64,000 bases of DNA from Guillardia theta CCMP2712 (GCF_000315625.1 NW_005434648.1:126320-190319); one strand, 5' to 3'; positions 34,657 through 45,587 are shown, numbered from the stretch's first letter. Notes: generated by a model from the letters alone, not told the origin. Numbers and translations are program-made.

Positions 34657-37056
34657 GACATCACCATCATCAATACAACAACTAAAAGCAAACATCACCA
34701 TCCTTGTCGTCACATTTTTTATGACACCCGATCTCTCCTCTTTGCTGACCTTTCGATGCTTGATCCTCTTGTTCCTCGCCAGCATCATCGCTTCCAGATC
34801 AGGCGGCAAACTTCGGTGAGTCTCCAGTGGCATGACCTCTCTATCTGCAAGTGAGGGCCAAACATCACAATCGTCATGTCATGTCGAGAAGAAGCTCACG
34901 GATGGTGTTGATGATGGTTTCTGTCTTCGCATTCACAACCTGCGTGACGCATCGATCGCACAGCTGCTGACGTGTCAGTGAAACTCCGCGGAGAGCAAGT
35001 TGGAGACTCTAGAAGGAGAATTCTCTGAGAACACACACACACACAACACGAGCAAAGGACGGAATGATCCCCGTTTCTACCTTGAGCACGCTTCTCTCCA
35101 GCAGAGCGGGGTCACCCCTCATCGTTCTGAATTCCAGCCTTGTCGGGGGTTGAGGAAGTTTTGGTTTGTCCGCCTTCCTCTTCGACCCTCTCTGGACTTG
35201 CTCTACATAATCCTAGCAGAGACAAACAGGCTCTCAGTCAAACAATCCCCTCCCCACCAGCCTCGCCTGACACCTGCATGAACTCGATTCGGAGCATCTG
35301 ATAGATTGTCTCCATGGCAGGGGACAGCTCCCCAGGATAGAAGCGGACCTGAAATCAACAGTCAACCTCAGCCAGTCCTTCCCTGCTTCTTCTCTGCCGG
35401 ATCAGTCTTCTGGTCTTCTTCCTCCACAAGCGCCGATCGCAAGCCTGATGAAGATGCAATCGTGAGGAAGTTCTTCGTAGGGAGGGCGGGACAGAGGGAG
35501 GAGGTGACTACCAGCAAGGAGAGAAGAGAGAGCACGATCAAGAGCAGGAGGAACGAGCGATGCTGAGACTCACCAAACAGCTTTTCTTGACCATCGGCAG
35601 AACAGCAAAGTTTGGCTATCATGTCCCCGTTCGACTTTCTCGCAGGCTTGCCTCGTGACCCACCATCCTCATCCGCCATGTCCTCCAGGACTTCCCCGAG
35701 ACGCTTCTCGGCCACCTTAGCTGAGCTTTCATACCTGCATTCTTGCAGACGGATGCCATTCCGCTCAAGTTTCTGCACCTGCACCAATGTCTTCTCACTG
35801 AATCACAAACGGCAGCGACAACCCTCTCACCGCTGCTTGGAACGAGTAGGTTTGAAAGAAGTGCATGATCGCGTCCAGACTGACCTTGTACCTACACAGC
35901 AGATCACACAACATTCGTTCCTGTTGTGTCCAAGTTTTGCCTCTGGCCCGATTCGCAGGGGTTCAAACAGGATGGACAGACAACAATCCCGCTATCGCTC
36001 TGTGACCAGTCAAGGAAGAGATCTTGCGCAAACTATGAAGTTGTCTCGTCACCTTCTTGGACCTCATCGAATCCTTCTGTTGCCTTCCTTGCATGACAGA
36101 GTCTCGCCTGCTCTTCATTGTCATCCCCTCATCCCATCCTCAACAAGTCCTCTCTTGCTCACAGGATCTCGTTCACGTTAGTCTTCTCTGCACCACTCAT
36201 GTTGAGAGGTACTGAGTTGTGGGATGCTTCCCCTCCAGCACAGAAGAGAAACAGGAGCTCTGTACCATCTGCTAGCCTGCACGGAACCTCAACACCTGAT
36301 GCTCTACAATGTGGAGCAACAAGTTTCAACTCACATGAAGAACAGATCCAGCCTCCTTATCTTCAGAGGCGTCTTGGCTTGACCGATGATGCACTTCACG
36401 ATCCTCTCGACGCCCTCCAGCACTTTGGCTTGGAGGATCATTCCCACGTTGCTATGGAAGGAGATGATGCGCTCGAACGCCATCAGCTCAGGTTCTCCTT
36501 CCCTGGGGATCCGAGAGGGAAGTTTGTGCTGAACTGTCTTGCACCAGTGGGGGCACCACATGGCTTGGATGAGGAGGCTATCAGTGCCACTGTCGTACAT
36601 CTGCATTAGATGATCCTTTTGCACGAGACCGCCGAAGAAGTTCTCGACGGACAGAGCATCATGCAGAGTCAGCTCGCAACTCTCCCTGCGGATCCTAACT
36701 GTGTACGCTGTCACCCTGGAACCTTGTTGCACTGGCATCCGTCCCCCGTCCGACCTGCTCCTTCCTATCTCCATCGTTGGTTGCACAGCTCGCATGCTGC
36801 AGCTCCTCAGACGACCTATAACATCTGCCTGGAACGCCTTGATCTTGCCAGGGAGGAATAGGATGACATTAGGAACATTCCAACCTCCCACTCCCTCTCT
36901 CTCCATGCTCTCGAAAGTTTTCTGTAGCCATCCCCCATCCATGATGAAGATTTTTCGTTGGTGTGATCTCTCAGTCCAATCCTTTGGTTCCTCTTTCGTG
37001 TATGCAGGTTGAAGTACCTGTCTCGACCCACTACGCAGGCTACTCCAAGCCAACAC
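34254..37056 (-). CDS. Unrecognised multi-exon gene
   Basis: Upstream exons (37056-36331) read HQRKIFIMDGGWLQKTFESM, WNVPNVILFLPGKIKAFQAD, SVENFFGGLVQKDHLMQMYD and SLLIQAMWCPHWCKTVQHKL. Later pieces include YKVSLDAIMHFFQTYSFQAA, VQKLERNGIRLQECRYESSA with KVAEKRLGEVLEDMADEDGG, VRFYPGELSPAMETIYQMLR, ALLERSVLKVETGIIPSFAR, LTRQQLCDRCVTQVVNAKTE with TIINTIRELLLDMT, and EVMPLETHRSLPPDLEAMML. The last exon reads EKHPLKEGDDIRSQGNGGMK and ends YSSFQLLPPI. I can name no family. The start may be further upstream. Confidence 0.5.
34488..34662 (-). repeat. (GATGAT/GGAGAT)n intronic repeat
   Basis: A long ATC/CAT triplet run on + (ATG/GAT on the gene-sense strand), interspersed with GGAGAT units. It fills the last intron of the minus-strand gene, between a GTCAGC donor near 34741 and the acceptor before EKHPLKEGDD. 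Confidence 0.9.
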
Positions 37057-37924
37057 GGCTTTCAGTCGCCGGCTCCCTCATCCCTCCGCCAGTTCACATT
37101 CTAGTCGATCTCTCACTGTGATCTTCTCTCCCAGCATCGTCTCCTTCATGTTCTTGTCCTCGACTTCCTCGTCTTCCTTCCACTCCTCAGAATCTTGAAG
37201 TTTCGGCCATGGCGCCAGTTACGTTCAGGACATCTCCTAGGGGTGGGGTATATGACTCACCCCACCCAGATACACGAATTTGAAGTCACAATAAGGGGTC
37301 ATCTTGCTTCACTTTCCATGCAGTGGTGGTGTGGGGGTCATTTCAGTTTCTGTTCAGTGAAAAAGAAAAACGTCAAATTTGAAAACTATCTGATCAGTGA
37401 CCTGGTTCCAGTAGCGGTTTTGCTGCCTCCTCCGTTTCCTGGTTTTTTTCTTGAGGCGGATTTGTAGGTTTTCTCCTTTTCCTCCTTGTTTGCTCCGGAT
37501 TGCATTTCCATTTTCAATCAATAAACCCAAAGGTTTTCAAGAAAACCATGGCAGAGTAGGTAGTGGCTAAGTGACACAAACCTTCGCCAAAAAGGTGCCG
37601 AAGGTTTGTGTCACACAGCCTGGCAGAGTAGAGAAAGCAAACAGTGTCTTGAACTTCATGAGTCGAAGCATGTCCAGGTTGGGCAAGGCTCGTGAAGGAG
37701 ACATTTAATGGAACCTCGGAGCTGCCTACAAGCAGTGTCTGGTCCGCGAGCTACGGTGATCCGTCGGAAACAGCTACGGTGATCTGTCGGAAACCCGAAG
37801 ACGCCAAGCTTGTGGGGGAAGGATGAGAACGATAAAGACGATTCCCCTGGCTCCTGGAGAGCCAGTTTCCAGGACATCTTGGAGGAGAACGCAAAGTTTC
37901 CGCATGCAATCTGAGTATATCCTC
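37057..37924. other. Intergenic region with a GGGGT patch and a perfect hairpin
   Basis: The stretch 37230-37345 carries GGGGTGGGG and CACCCCACCC words. The stretch 37440-37550 is AT-rich. The hairpin at 37571-37614 is listed separately. No gene is supported. Confidence 0.5.
37549..37631. repeat. 16-bp perfect inverted repeat flanked by 11-bp direct repeats
   Basis: The arms GTGACACAAACCTTCG (37571-37586) and CGAAGGTTTGTGTCAC (37599-37614) are exact reverse complements around a 12-nt loop. TGGCAGAGTAG occurs at 37549-37559 and again at 37621-37631, bracketing a ~61-bp segment. This is the layout of a tiny MITE-like insertion with target duplication, or of a hairpin element. A second small palindrome, GGTTTT-CAAG-AAAACC, lies just upstream at 37532-37547. 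Confidence 0.8.
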
Positions 37925-38755
37925 ATTCCGTGGTCAGTCCTACGAAGTATGAGCGGGGTCAGGAGTACGACGGAGTCCAGATATGCAAGTCGGATCCCGA
38001 GGCACTGACACGCTTTAACGGGGAACAGTCGACGGAGCAATCTAGCCTCGTCTGTAGGGCAAGAGGCCTGTTCCGACTCCAAACGAGAATGTGCAGGGCA
38101 AGGAGAAGAAATTCGACAAGAAAAAGGTAAAATGCGACAATTGCCAGCTGTTTGGTCATTTCAAAGACAAGTGTCCTCTTTTGCCCAAGTCTGAGCGATC
38201 CTGATATACCTCCATCTGCAGGCGGCTACGGGCCGTTCAACAATGCCGTATAACTGTTGAACCTCGTTGAATCAAGTCTTTACCAATGGTTCCCATGTCA
38301 ATTCAGTACAAGGCACAAACTATTATTCTTAACGCATTGCTCGACACGGCGGCTGAGGCTGAGTCTTTGATCAGTAGGGTTGCAGTGCGTAAATTTGGTC
38401 TGTCACCTGGTTTAGGGTTTAGGTGTACGTTCTGCGACGACTTGAACCTCGATCGCAAGTTTCCTCGACCTCCTCACCATGGCCGCTCACAACATGAGGG
38501 AAGGACAGACCCTTGTAGCTGATGAGGCCGGTGATTGAAGGAATCAGATGACTCTGAGCATATTGATGTCTCATACATGATGACAATGAGTGAAGGTTAA
38601 AACCAACAGCAACCAATGTCACTCCACGTTGAGCCAACACACGTTGACTGTGCTCACACCTCTCAGTGTTCGTACAAATTTCAAAGCATCTTTTGGTAAT
38701 GGTTAAAACGCTGCCTCTGATTTTATGCTAGCTTGCTCTGAGGCGGCTGTGGTAT
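37925..38755 (+). pseudogene. Retrotransposon gag/protease fragment, left copy
   Basis: Near 38125-38190 the sequence encodes KVKCDNCQLFGHFKDKCPLL, a CX2CX4HX4C zinc knuckle typical of LTR-retrotransposon gag proteins. At 38286-38420 follows MSIQYKAQTIILNALLDTAA then EAESLISRVAVRKFGLSP, resembling the retropepsin active-site region (LLDT) but with Ala where Gly is usual. Stops and frame changes separate the parts, so it is a relic. Most of this stretch recurs at 42672-43240. Confidence 0.65.
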
Positions 38756-38823
38756 AGTCTATTTGTCTGCCTGGCTTGCTGCTACTAGAGTAATAATATC
38801 TTCCTATCGTTGAGTAAAGGGTT

Positions 38824-39075
38824 GCTAGGAGGAGACACAGGAGGAGCGCCAGGAGGAGATACAGGAGGAGCGCTAGGAGGAGATACAGGAGGAGCGCTAG
38901 GAGGAGATACAGGAGGAGCGCTAGGAGGAGATACAGGAGGAGCGCTAGGAGGAGATACAGGAGGAGCGCTAGGAGGAGATACAGGAGGAGCGCTAGGAGG
39001 AGATACAGGAGGAGCGCTAGGAGGAGATACAGGAGGAGCGCTAGGAGGAGATACAGGAGGAGCGCTAGGAGGAGT
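38824..39075 (+). repeat. 24-bp minisatellite, about ten copies
   Basis: Near-identical 24-bp units beginning GGAGGAGATACAGG and ending GGAGCGCTA are tandemly repeated. The period is a multiple of three, so both strands stay open (GGDTGGAL on +, APPVSPPS on -). The copies are so uniform that a recent expansion is likely. No start or splice signal marks it as coding. Confidence 0.9.
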
Positions 39076-39538
39076 TGCAGGAGTTGCAGGCCGCCTCGGA
39101 GGAGAGAAGCAAAACCAAACTGTAGGCGACAGAGGCGGATCAAGGAGCTTGGACACATTGAAACGCAGGGTCAGCCAGTAAGTGCTTCATCCTTGCATAC
39201 TGGTAACAACGGGATAGACGTGTGGGCGTAGGGAGTAGGGTTTATTGTTGGTGGTACATTCGGATTATGGTAGAGTAGGCGTAAGAATGCGTATAGAGGA
39301 AGAGGGAGGAGATGAGAGCAGCAGAAAAGAGCAGAAACTCTTGCTGAAGATCGCCAGCTGTTAGGATCTTGCATAACGAAGTCGTGGTGCATGCTGATGA
39401 TGATGGAATGAAAATCACAGGTAGAGGAAAGTGATAAGTATTAGGCGAGAGAGATTAAGGTGGGGTGATGAAGAACAGGTGATAATGAGCTGTGGCAGGG
39501 AGCTGGGAGGGCAAACAAGGAATAGGGGAATTGATCGT

Positions 39539-42121
39539 ATGCGAGTAAAGCTCGTTTCCCGACTACATATTTGCTTTGCAACAGCCTATTTGCTAGGGAT
39601 GATCGTCGCAAGTAGCACTGCTACTCGTCCAATTTCAACTAGTGAGAGCTCAGGATCATCAAGTGCGTCTCACAATCATTTCCCCAAGCGACCGCGGAGG
39701 AGTGCAGATAGAGTTTTGGTCTATTCTGCCATGCAGGATCCTTATATCAAATACCTGATGGAAGAGCTTGGAAAATGCAATGACGAGCGCAAAATCGCGA
39801 AACTCAATCTGGAGCTAAAGACGGCACTAGACAAGCTGGCATTGAGGGAAGAGCGTCTGAGGCTTGAGGGGGTGATGGACACGTGCCAAAACCCGGAAAG
39901 GAAGGAGGAGCTAAAGGCGGCACTAGACAAGCTGGCGTTGAAGGAAGAGTTGATAAGGCATGAGGAGAATATCCGAGAAGAGCGGATGAGGGCTGAACAG
40001 AGAATGAAAAAAGAGCGTCTGAGGCTTGAGAGGAAGATGGACACGTGCCAAAACCCGGAAAGGAAGGAGGAGCTAAAGGCAGCACTAGACAAGCTGGCGT
40101 TGAGGGAAGAGCGTCTGAGGCTTGAGGGGGTGATGGACACGTGCCAAAACCCGGAAAGGAAGGAGGTGCTAAAGGCGGCACTAGACAAGCTGGCGTTGAG
40201 GGAAGAGTTGATAAGGCATGAGGAGAATATCCGAGCAGAGCGGATGAGGGCTGAACAGAGAATGAAAAAAGAGCGTCTGAGGCTTGAGGGGAAGATGGAC
40301 ACGTGCCAAAACCCGGAAAGGAAGGAGGAGCTAAAGGCAGCACTAGACAAGCTGGCATTGAGGGAAGAGCGTCTGAGGCTTGAGGGGGTGATGGACACGT
40401 GCCAAAACCCGGAAAGGAAGGAGGTGCTAAAGGCGGCACTAGACAAGCTGACGTTGAGGGAAGAGCGTCTGAGGCTTGAGGGGGTGATGGTGGACACGTG
40501 CCACAACCCGGAAAGGATGGAGGAGCTGAAATGCAGATGGAAGCAATTTGAGAGACAAATTTATCGAACACCAATACAACTATCATCGTTCTTAGCAATC
40601 AGGAAGATACCAGAATACCGTAACAATTCCGAGTTTATCAGGTTTCCAGCCCAGTATCTAAAATTTGCAGGTGTTGGGGAACATTTGGCGGAGAAGGAAA
40701 ATGATAGCATGGATGCTATGGTATACTGTCGACAGGCAGTCCAAGAGCAAATGAAATTCATGCAAGAAGCAGTGATAAAGAGAGGTTGCTTTGGATGGGT
40801 GAATGGATCGCCAGGGACCGGAAAGTCATTGACGGCGCTTGCCTTTTGTCTCGGACTTAACAGTAGCGCATGGAATGTTTGCTGGCTTCATTTGTCAAGG
40901 TTCAATTCACCGGAAGGGCTTCTCAGGAACGAGCAAGGTGTTCGCGCAGTAAAGCTCTTAAGTTACTCTGATCAAGACATGCTGAGTTGCCTGGGACTGA
41001 CTGAGTCCAATCGTCCGGCGTTGATCATTCTAGATGGATACCGGAAGTCGGAGCGATGTGAATCGCTGGTTGAATTATTGAGCGATTGGCGAAATCAAGA
41101 CAAGAGTATGCGTCGTTTACTTGTTGTGACTTCTATGTCAGGGAACATTAAAATTCAAGGAGGAGAAGATACTAGACTTGAAATGGAGTTTTTCTTTGTC
41201 AATCCATGGACAGAGCAGGAATATCTTTCTGCCGTAAAGTGCAACGAGTTCTACGAATTGGTGAAGGAAAACCTTGATTCGGAGATGGTCCTGGAATCTC
41301 ATGGCAATCAGAGTGATCGTAGGATCAGAATTCAATCGAAGTATTTTTATGCTGGAAAGTCATCGAGGTGCATGTTTGCATGGAATACGTCAGAGGTGAT
41401 AAAACGGCTTAGACGAGTCTTGACTGCTGTCCAAAACTTTGAATCACATATGAGTTCGGGAACGCAGTCTCCAAATTTGATCGACGGCTTGTTCTCAGTA
41501 AGAAGAGATGCCGTCAGCCAAAGTGATTGCCTGACATTTGTCAGTGAATATGTGGCATTCGAATTTGCCATTCGCATGGGCCCAGACCGATTAAGAAAGT
41601 GCGCAGCATTGTTCGAACCAAACGATCCGATAATGCAAGGGAAATTTTTCGAAATATTGTTTTTTGCCACGATTGCTGCACAAGACCTTCAGATTTTCTG
41701 GAGAGTTGGAGGAAATGGCACAGAAATCTGGCCTAAAGGTGTGGTCAAGATAGTGTCAAACGATCTCGATCAGACTTTTTTCGATGGGAATGAAAATGGT
41801 TTGTGGGCAAAGCCATTCAACTTCAATCATCCAGCCTATGATGGTGTTTTTCTGAACAAGACAGATGGATCAGTGCGCTTCGTGCAAGTAACAATCGCCA
41901 AAGAGCACTCGTTGAACCTTGCTCCATGTGCAAAGTTCTTGGAAAAACTGACAAATATTGGCTTCTGCGTCAGAAATGTGGAATTCTACTTCGTTGTGCC
42001 TAAAGCACTTGAGCGCTTTAAGGTATCAAATTTTTCTAATCCTAACGCATTGACAGACTATGGTTGGGAAATTGGTACGGAATGGAACAAAATTCCAGTA
42101 GTAGGCATCGATATCAAATAG
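39539..42121 (+). CDS. Crinkler/RHS-like protein: P-loop ATPase plus restriction-nuclease-like domain
   Basis: An intronless frame, open from 39431. I prefer the start at 39539 because it gives a signal peptide, MRVKLVSRLHICFATAYLLG followed by MIVASSTA. A Ser-rich stretch and the basic FPKRPRRSADR, a possible nuclear signal, come next. A charged coiled coil of tandem units covers 39817-40530. The ATPase has Walker A WVNGSPGTGKSLTALAFCLG (GSPGTGKS at 40805-40828) and Walker B RPALIILDGYRKSE near 41020. The C-terminus has PAYDGVFLNKTDGSVRFVQV then TIAKEHSLNL and VRNVEFYFVVPKALERF, matching the Asp...Gln-x-Thr...His pattern of the nuclease-like domain of Crinkler-RHS effectors. In oomycetes such proteins are secreted and act in host nuclei; trypanosome RHS proteins sit at retrotransposon hot spots. 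The role here is unknown: effector, transposon-linked or conflict protein. Confidence 0.75.
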   Translation: MRVKLVSRLHICFATAYLLGMIVASSTATRPISTSESSGSSSASHNHFPKRPRRSADRVLVYSAMQDPYIKYLMEELGKCNDERKIAKLNLELKTALDKLALREERLRLEGVMDTCQNPERKEELKAALDKLALKEELIRHEENIREERMRAEQRMKKERLRLERKMDTCQNPERKEELKAALDKLALREERLRLEGVMDTCQNPERKEVLKAALDKLALREELIRHEENIRAERMRAEQRMKKERLRLEGKMDTCQNPERKEELKAALDKLALREERLRLEGVMDTCQNPERKEVLKAALDKLTLREERLRLEGVMVDTCHNPERMEELKCRWKQFERQIYRTPIQLSSFLAIRKIPEYRNNSEFIRFPAQYLKFAGVGEHLAEKENDSMDAMVYCRQAVQEQMKFMQEAVIKRGCFGWVNGSPGTGKSLTALAFCLGLNSSAWNVCWLHLSRFNSPEGLLRNEQGVRAVKLLSYSDQDMLSCLGLTESNRPALIILDGYRKSERCESLVELLSDWRNQDKSMRRLLVVTSMSGNIKIQGGEDTRLEMEFFFVNPWTEQEYLSAVKCNEFYELVKENLDSEMVLESHGNQSDRRIRIQSKYFYAGKSSRCMFAWNTSEVIKRLRRVLTAVQNFESHMSSGTQSPNLIDGLFSVRRDAVSQSDCLTFVSEYVAFEFAIRMGPDRLRKCAALFEPNDPIMQGKFFEILFFATIAAQDLQIFWRVGGNGTEIWPKGVVKIVSNDLDQTFFDGNENGLWAKPFNFNHPAYDGVFLNKTDGSVRFVQVTIAKEHSLNLAPCAKFLEKLTNIGFCVRNVEFYFVVPKALERFKVSNFSNPNALTDYGWEIGTEWNKIPVVGIDIK
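39817..40530 (+). repeat. Intragenic coiled-coil repeats with 96-bp and 162-bp units
   Basis: Six units follow the order short-long-short-long-short-short. The short unit (32 residues) has LKAALDKLALREERLRLEG and DTCQNPERKE. The long unit (54 residues) inserts LIRHEENIREERMRAEQRM. The short-plus-long block (258 bp) is nearly identical between copies, so expansion was recent. Antisense frames stay open across it only because of the repetition. Confidence 0.9.
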
Positions 42122-42671
42122 CTATTGTGAATCTAGAGTGTGATACAAGCTGTTGCTCTGATCAATAGATTTCAATTAAACCCCCTGTGGTTCTCATCCG
42201 AATTTGTGGCGCATGAGCATACTTTCAATGAAGGTTACATTCATGATACATCATTACATTCGAATGAGTATTCATCAGAGGGTCCATTTTGAAGAGAGCT
42301 TCCAGAATGATGCTAACCTTTGATGAATCTCAAGTCGTTACTATTGCTCGCAGGGAGGCACGTCCCAACCTCGTATCATATCCTTTCTACCTTCGATCAA
42401 CACATGATCTGTTCAAAGTTGACGTCCTTCCTATATCTTCTTTCTTTCTGAGCTTCCCTGTCGTTGATCGTTCTCAAAGCAGAAGGGGCAAGCAGAAGGA
42501 TGTTTGTGCATGGCCCGTCTGCTTGAAGTGCTGTGCTCATCATCTCCGACCGCAAAAACGTCTCTCGACCTACGAGTTTGATGTCAACCTTCTCGTAGCA
42601 GCAAGTCAACCGGAAACTTCACGAGAATACTCTCAACCCCCAGCTTGCATGTGCAAATAAAGAAGCAGGAT
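42122..42671. other. Spacer 3' of the ATPase-nuclease gene
   Basis: The first ~150 bp are AT-rich and likely 3' UTR. An open frame at 42289-42660 (MKRASRMMLTFDESQVVTIA...) has no recognisable domain and is not called a gene. Confidence 0.4.
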
Positions 42672-43240
42672 TCCGTGGTCAGTCCTACGAAGTATGAGTT
42701 TGGTCATTTCAAAGACAAGTGTCCTCTTTTGCCCAAGTCTGAGCGATCCTGATATACCTCCATCTGCAGGCGGCTACGGGCCCTTCAACAATGCCGTATA
42801 ACTGTTGAACCTCGTTGAATCAAGTCTTTACCAATGGTTCCCATGTCAATTCAGTACAAGGCAAAAACTATTGTTCTTGACGCATTGCTTGGTCTGTCAC
42901 CTGGTTTAGGGTTTAGGTGTACGTTCTGCGACGACTTGAACCTCGATCGCAAGTTTCCTCGACCTCCTCACCGTGGCACAGCAGTTGAGGGAAGGACAGA
43001 CCCTTGTAGCTGATGAGGCCGGTGATTGAAGGAATCAGATGACTCTGAGCATATTGATGTCTCATACATGATGACAATGAGTGAAGGTTAAAACCAACAG
43101 CAACCAATGTCACTCCACGTTGAGCCAACACACGTTGACTCTGCTCACACCTCTCAGTGTTCGTACAAATTTCAAACTTGCGGCTTCGTTTGGTAATGGT
43201 TAAAACGCTGCCTCTGATTTTATGCTGCTAGCTTGCTCTT
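42672..43240 (+). pseudogene. Retrotransposon gag/protease fragment, right copy with internal deletions
   Basis: It repeats the left copy at 37925-38755 in the same orientation at near identity. Two internal segments are missing: one between the words ATTCCGTGGTCAGTCC... and TTTGGTCATTTC, removing about 190 bp and part of the zinc knuckle, and about 50 bp covering the LLDT protease motif. A few point changes also occur. Both copies end near GGTTAAAACGCTGCCTCTG, after which they diverge. Confidence 0.7.
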
Positions 43241-43285
43241 GAGGAGTTACAGGTCTCCAGAAGGGTCCATGCTTCCAACAAAACG

Positions 43286-45507
43286 TTGGCGAGGCACAAG
43301 GAGCGCAACGGGAGCTCAGCGACTGTGAAGCTTCTGCTCCCAAGCAATCACACCGCCAAGACTTCCGCCCCCGACCATGTTCGGTTGTTCCAGAAGATCC
43401 ATGCTGCATTCGAGGGCCTCCAGGACAACGAGGAGACGGACTCCTGCGAGACAGCAGAGCCTGGAATGAGACGATGACCGTGAGCATTTCTTCTGCCTGA
43501 CGGTGAGGGAGGAGGTTCATGTTGGAACCAACTTTGTCATGATGAGAAACGTCTCAAGCTGGCAGCGATGCTGCCGAGCCTGCCGGTTGTTTGTGAGGGA
43601 GAGGCACATGAAGTGATGGCTATCCCAGGTTGGATCATAGTTGCACGTTCTGGACATGGTCGTCATATTTTCATGTGATTCATCTTTCGATGAATCATGT
43701 ACTTGGATCGAACAACTTGATTTCAGGCAGTCAAAGCGTTGAGGAAAAATTGCTGCTGGTTGAAGACACAAGTATTCGCAAGCAGACGCATCCAGCCCTG
43801 ATGAGGTAGATCACTCTTCCTCTTCCATCACTCATCAACTTCACCGTCAGCTCACTTGTCTCTGGGAGCATTCCTTCCAGACTTCCTCCCTCGCTATTCC
43901 ATGATGATTGTCACAATATCACGTTAGCGCGTCATGGTAAGGCGCAAAGAAACATGTTTGCTCCTCCAGAGGGCTGCAGTCTGAGCGGTTGATGCAGGGA
44001 GCTCAACAAGCGTCATGTCAAGGCTGAAGCATCTGGGTGGAGAGCTCTTGCGCTTGATCTGGAGGCTGTGAGATTTGTTGAAGGGCCGTGGACAGCAAGC
44101 GACAACGAGCAGCGCGTGTCTCAAGTTGCTCATTTCATTCACTACTACGACTCTTCTATCAGACCTCTGCATGCCTGCAAGATTGAAGCCTTTCTCAACA
44201 AGAATCCAGGTGCCCTTCCTTGTTATCTCCTGTCTCCGGTGACTCTGACGTCGTCCGGCTATACAAGGGCACACAGCACTTGTTCATGTCAAGAACTCAG
44301 AGACTCTCTCAAGATCTTTCCCTGGTGATTTGACGTCTCGCTGGAACTTTGCGATGACCTTGGCTCCAGTCAAGTCAGAGAGGGTTCAGCTTCGGGTCAT
44401 CAACCTGACTGAAGACTTTCATGCGACGCCCATGGAGGTTGTGCTGAGATCAAATCATTCACCTGCTTCTCATTCACATGGCAGGAATGGTTCCAATCAG
44501 GTGTATGGCAGGTACGTCGAGGCTTTATCTCTCCTGTCTTGCGACGCTCAACTCTGATCGGGCTGTTTCTGTTGTGCAGACCGCCCTTCACAAGGCTTTA
44601 GACTTGTGCGATGGTCTTCGGCTTGCGATCATCTACAAGTACGGAGGTCGCAGTGAGGGAGAGGGAGTGACCGTGTGCTGAACTCTGTGCCAGGCTGCTA
44701 CGTCGACCTGGATATGGTCTCTCTCAACAGGATCGACCACAATGGTGATCGCCGCTACCGACTCTGCTTCATTCTCACTCCTCGCAATGGCGAGCAGGGT
44801 CAGTGCTGGTTGCGATGGACGAAGGCCAGAGGTCAACGTGGGAGGTGAGGGAAGAGGAGGGTGCGAGCTCGTAAGGGGATGAAACCAGACGCCCTGGGGA
44901 GCGCATTTCTACCTTGGGACCGATTTCTTCCAGTTCCCTCCCCGCCACCAGTTCGTGAATGATCTGATGAAGGTATAGACGGCCGGACCAGCGTGTGCGC
45001 GGGGGGCAGGTAGACGGGAGAGGAGAAGGAGGGAGAGGAGAAGGAGGGAGAGGAGAAGGAGGTGGAGGAAGTCAGGAGGAGTTGGGGAGTAACTTGGTCC
45101 CCAGAGTTTGCCTTCCCATTTCTCTCCGTCTGGATACGCGCTCCTGGGTCCATCCTTGTTCAGCGCAGTTTACCAAGACAAGTGCCTGAGGGAGAATGAG
45201 GTGAGTGGAACAAACAAGCCGTTGCAGGAGAATCGCAACGAGGACCGACACCTGATTGTTTTCTGTTCGTTTCTTTTCGTCTTTTCCTCCTCCTCCTCCT
45301 CTCCCTTGACATCCTTGCTGGTCTCCTCCTGCTTCTTTGCAGACTCGACCATCCTACTGCAACTCGATGACGATCTTGGAGCCCAAGGCTTTCCATCCCG
45401 TCAACATGTTCAATAGGTTGAGGAGGAATGATGAGGGGCAGGGCAATGACTTGCAAGACAACAGCGTCGTTTTGTCGTTCCCTTGGACTGAAAGATGCAC
45501 GCAAGTA

Positions 45508-45539
<32 letters not shown>

Positions 45540-45542
45540 ATG

Positions 45543-45584
<42 letters not shown>

Positions 45585-45587
45585 ATG

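Noticed and set aside
38824-39075. CRISPR-like regular repeat
   Set aside because: The units are directly tandem with no unique spacers, and the host is eukaryotic; this is a minisatellite.
39742-40598. Two antisense open frames of 254 and 264 residues
   Set aside because: They mirror the in-frame coiled-coil repeats of the ATPase-nuclease gene and have no start context, splice sites or family match.
37925-43240. Direct repeats as the two LTRs of one intact element
   Set aside because: The repeated unit contains gag and protease-like coding sequence rather than LTR sequence, no reverse transcriptase or integrase lies between, and no terminal TG...CA or primer site was seen.
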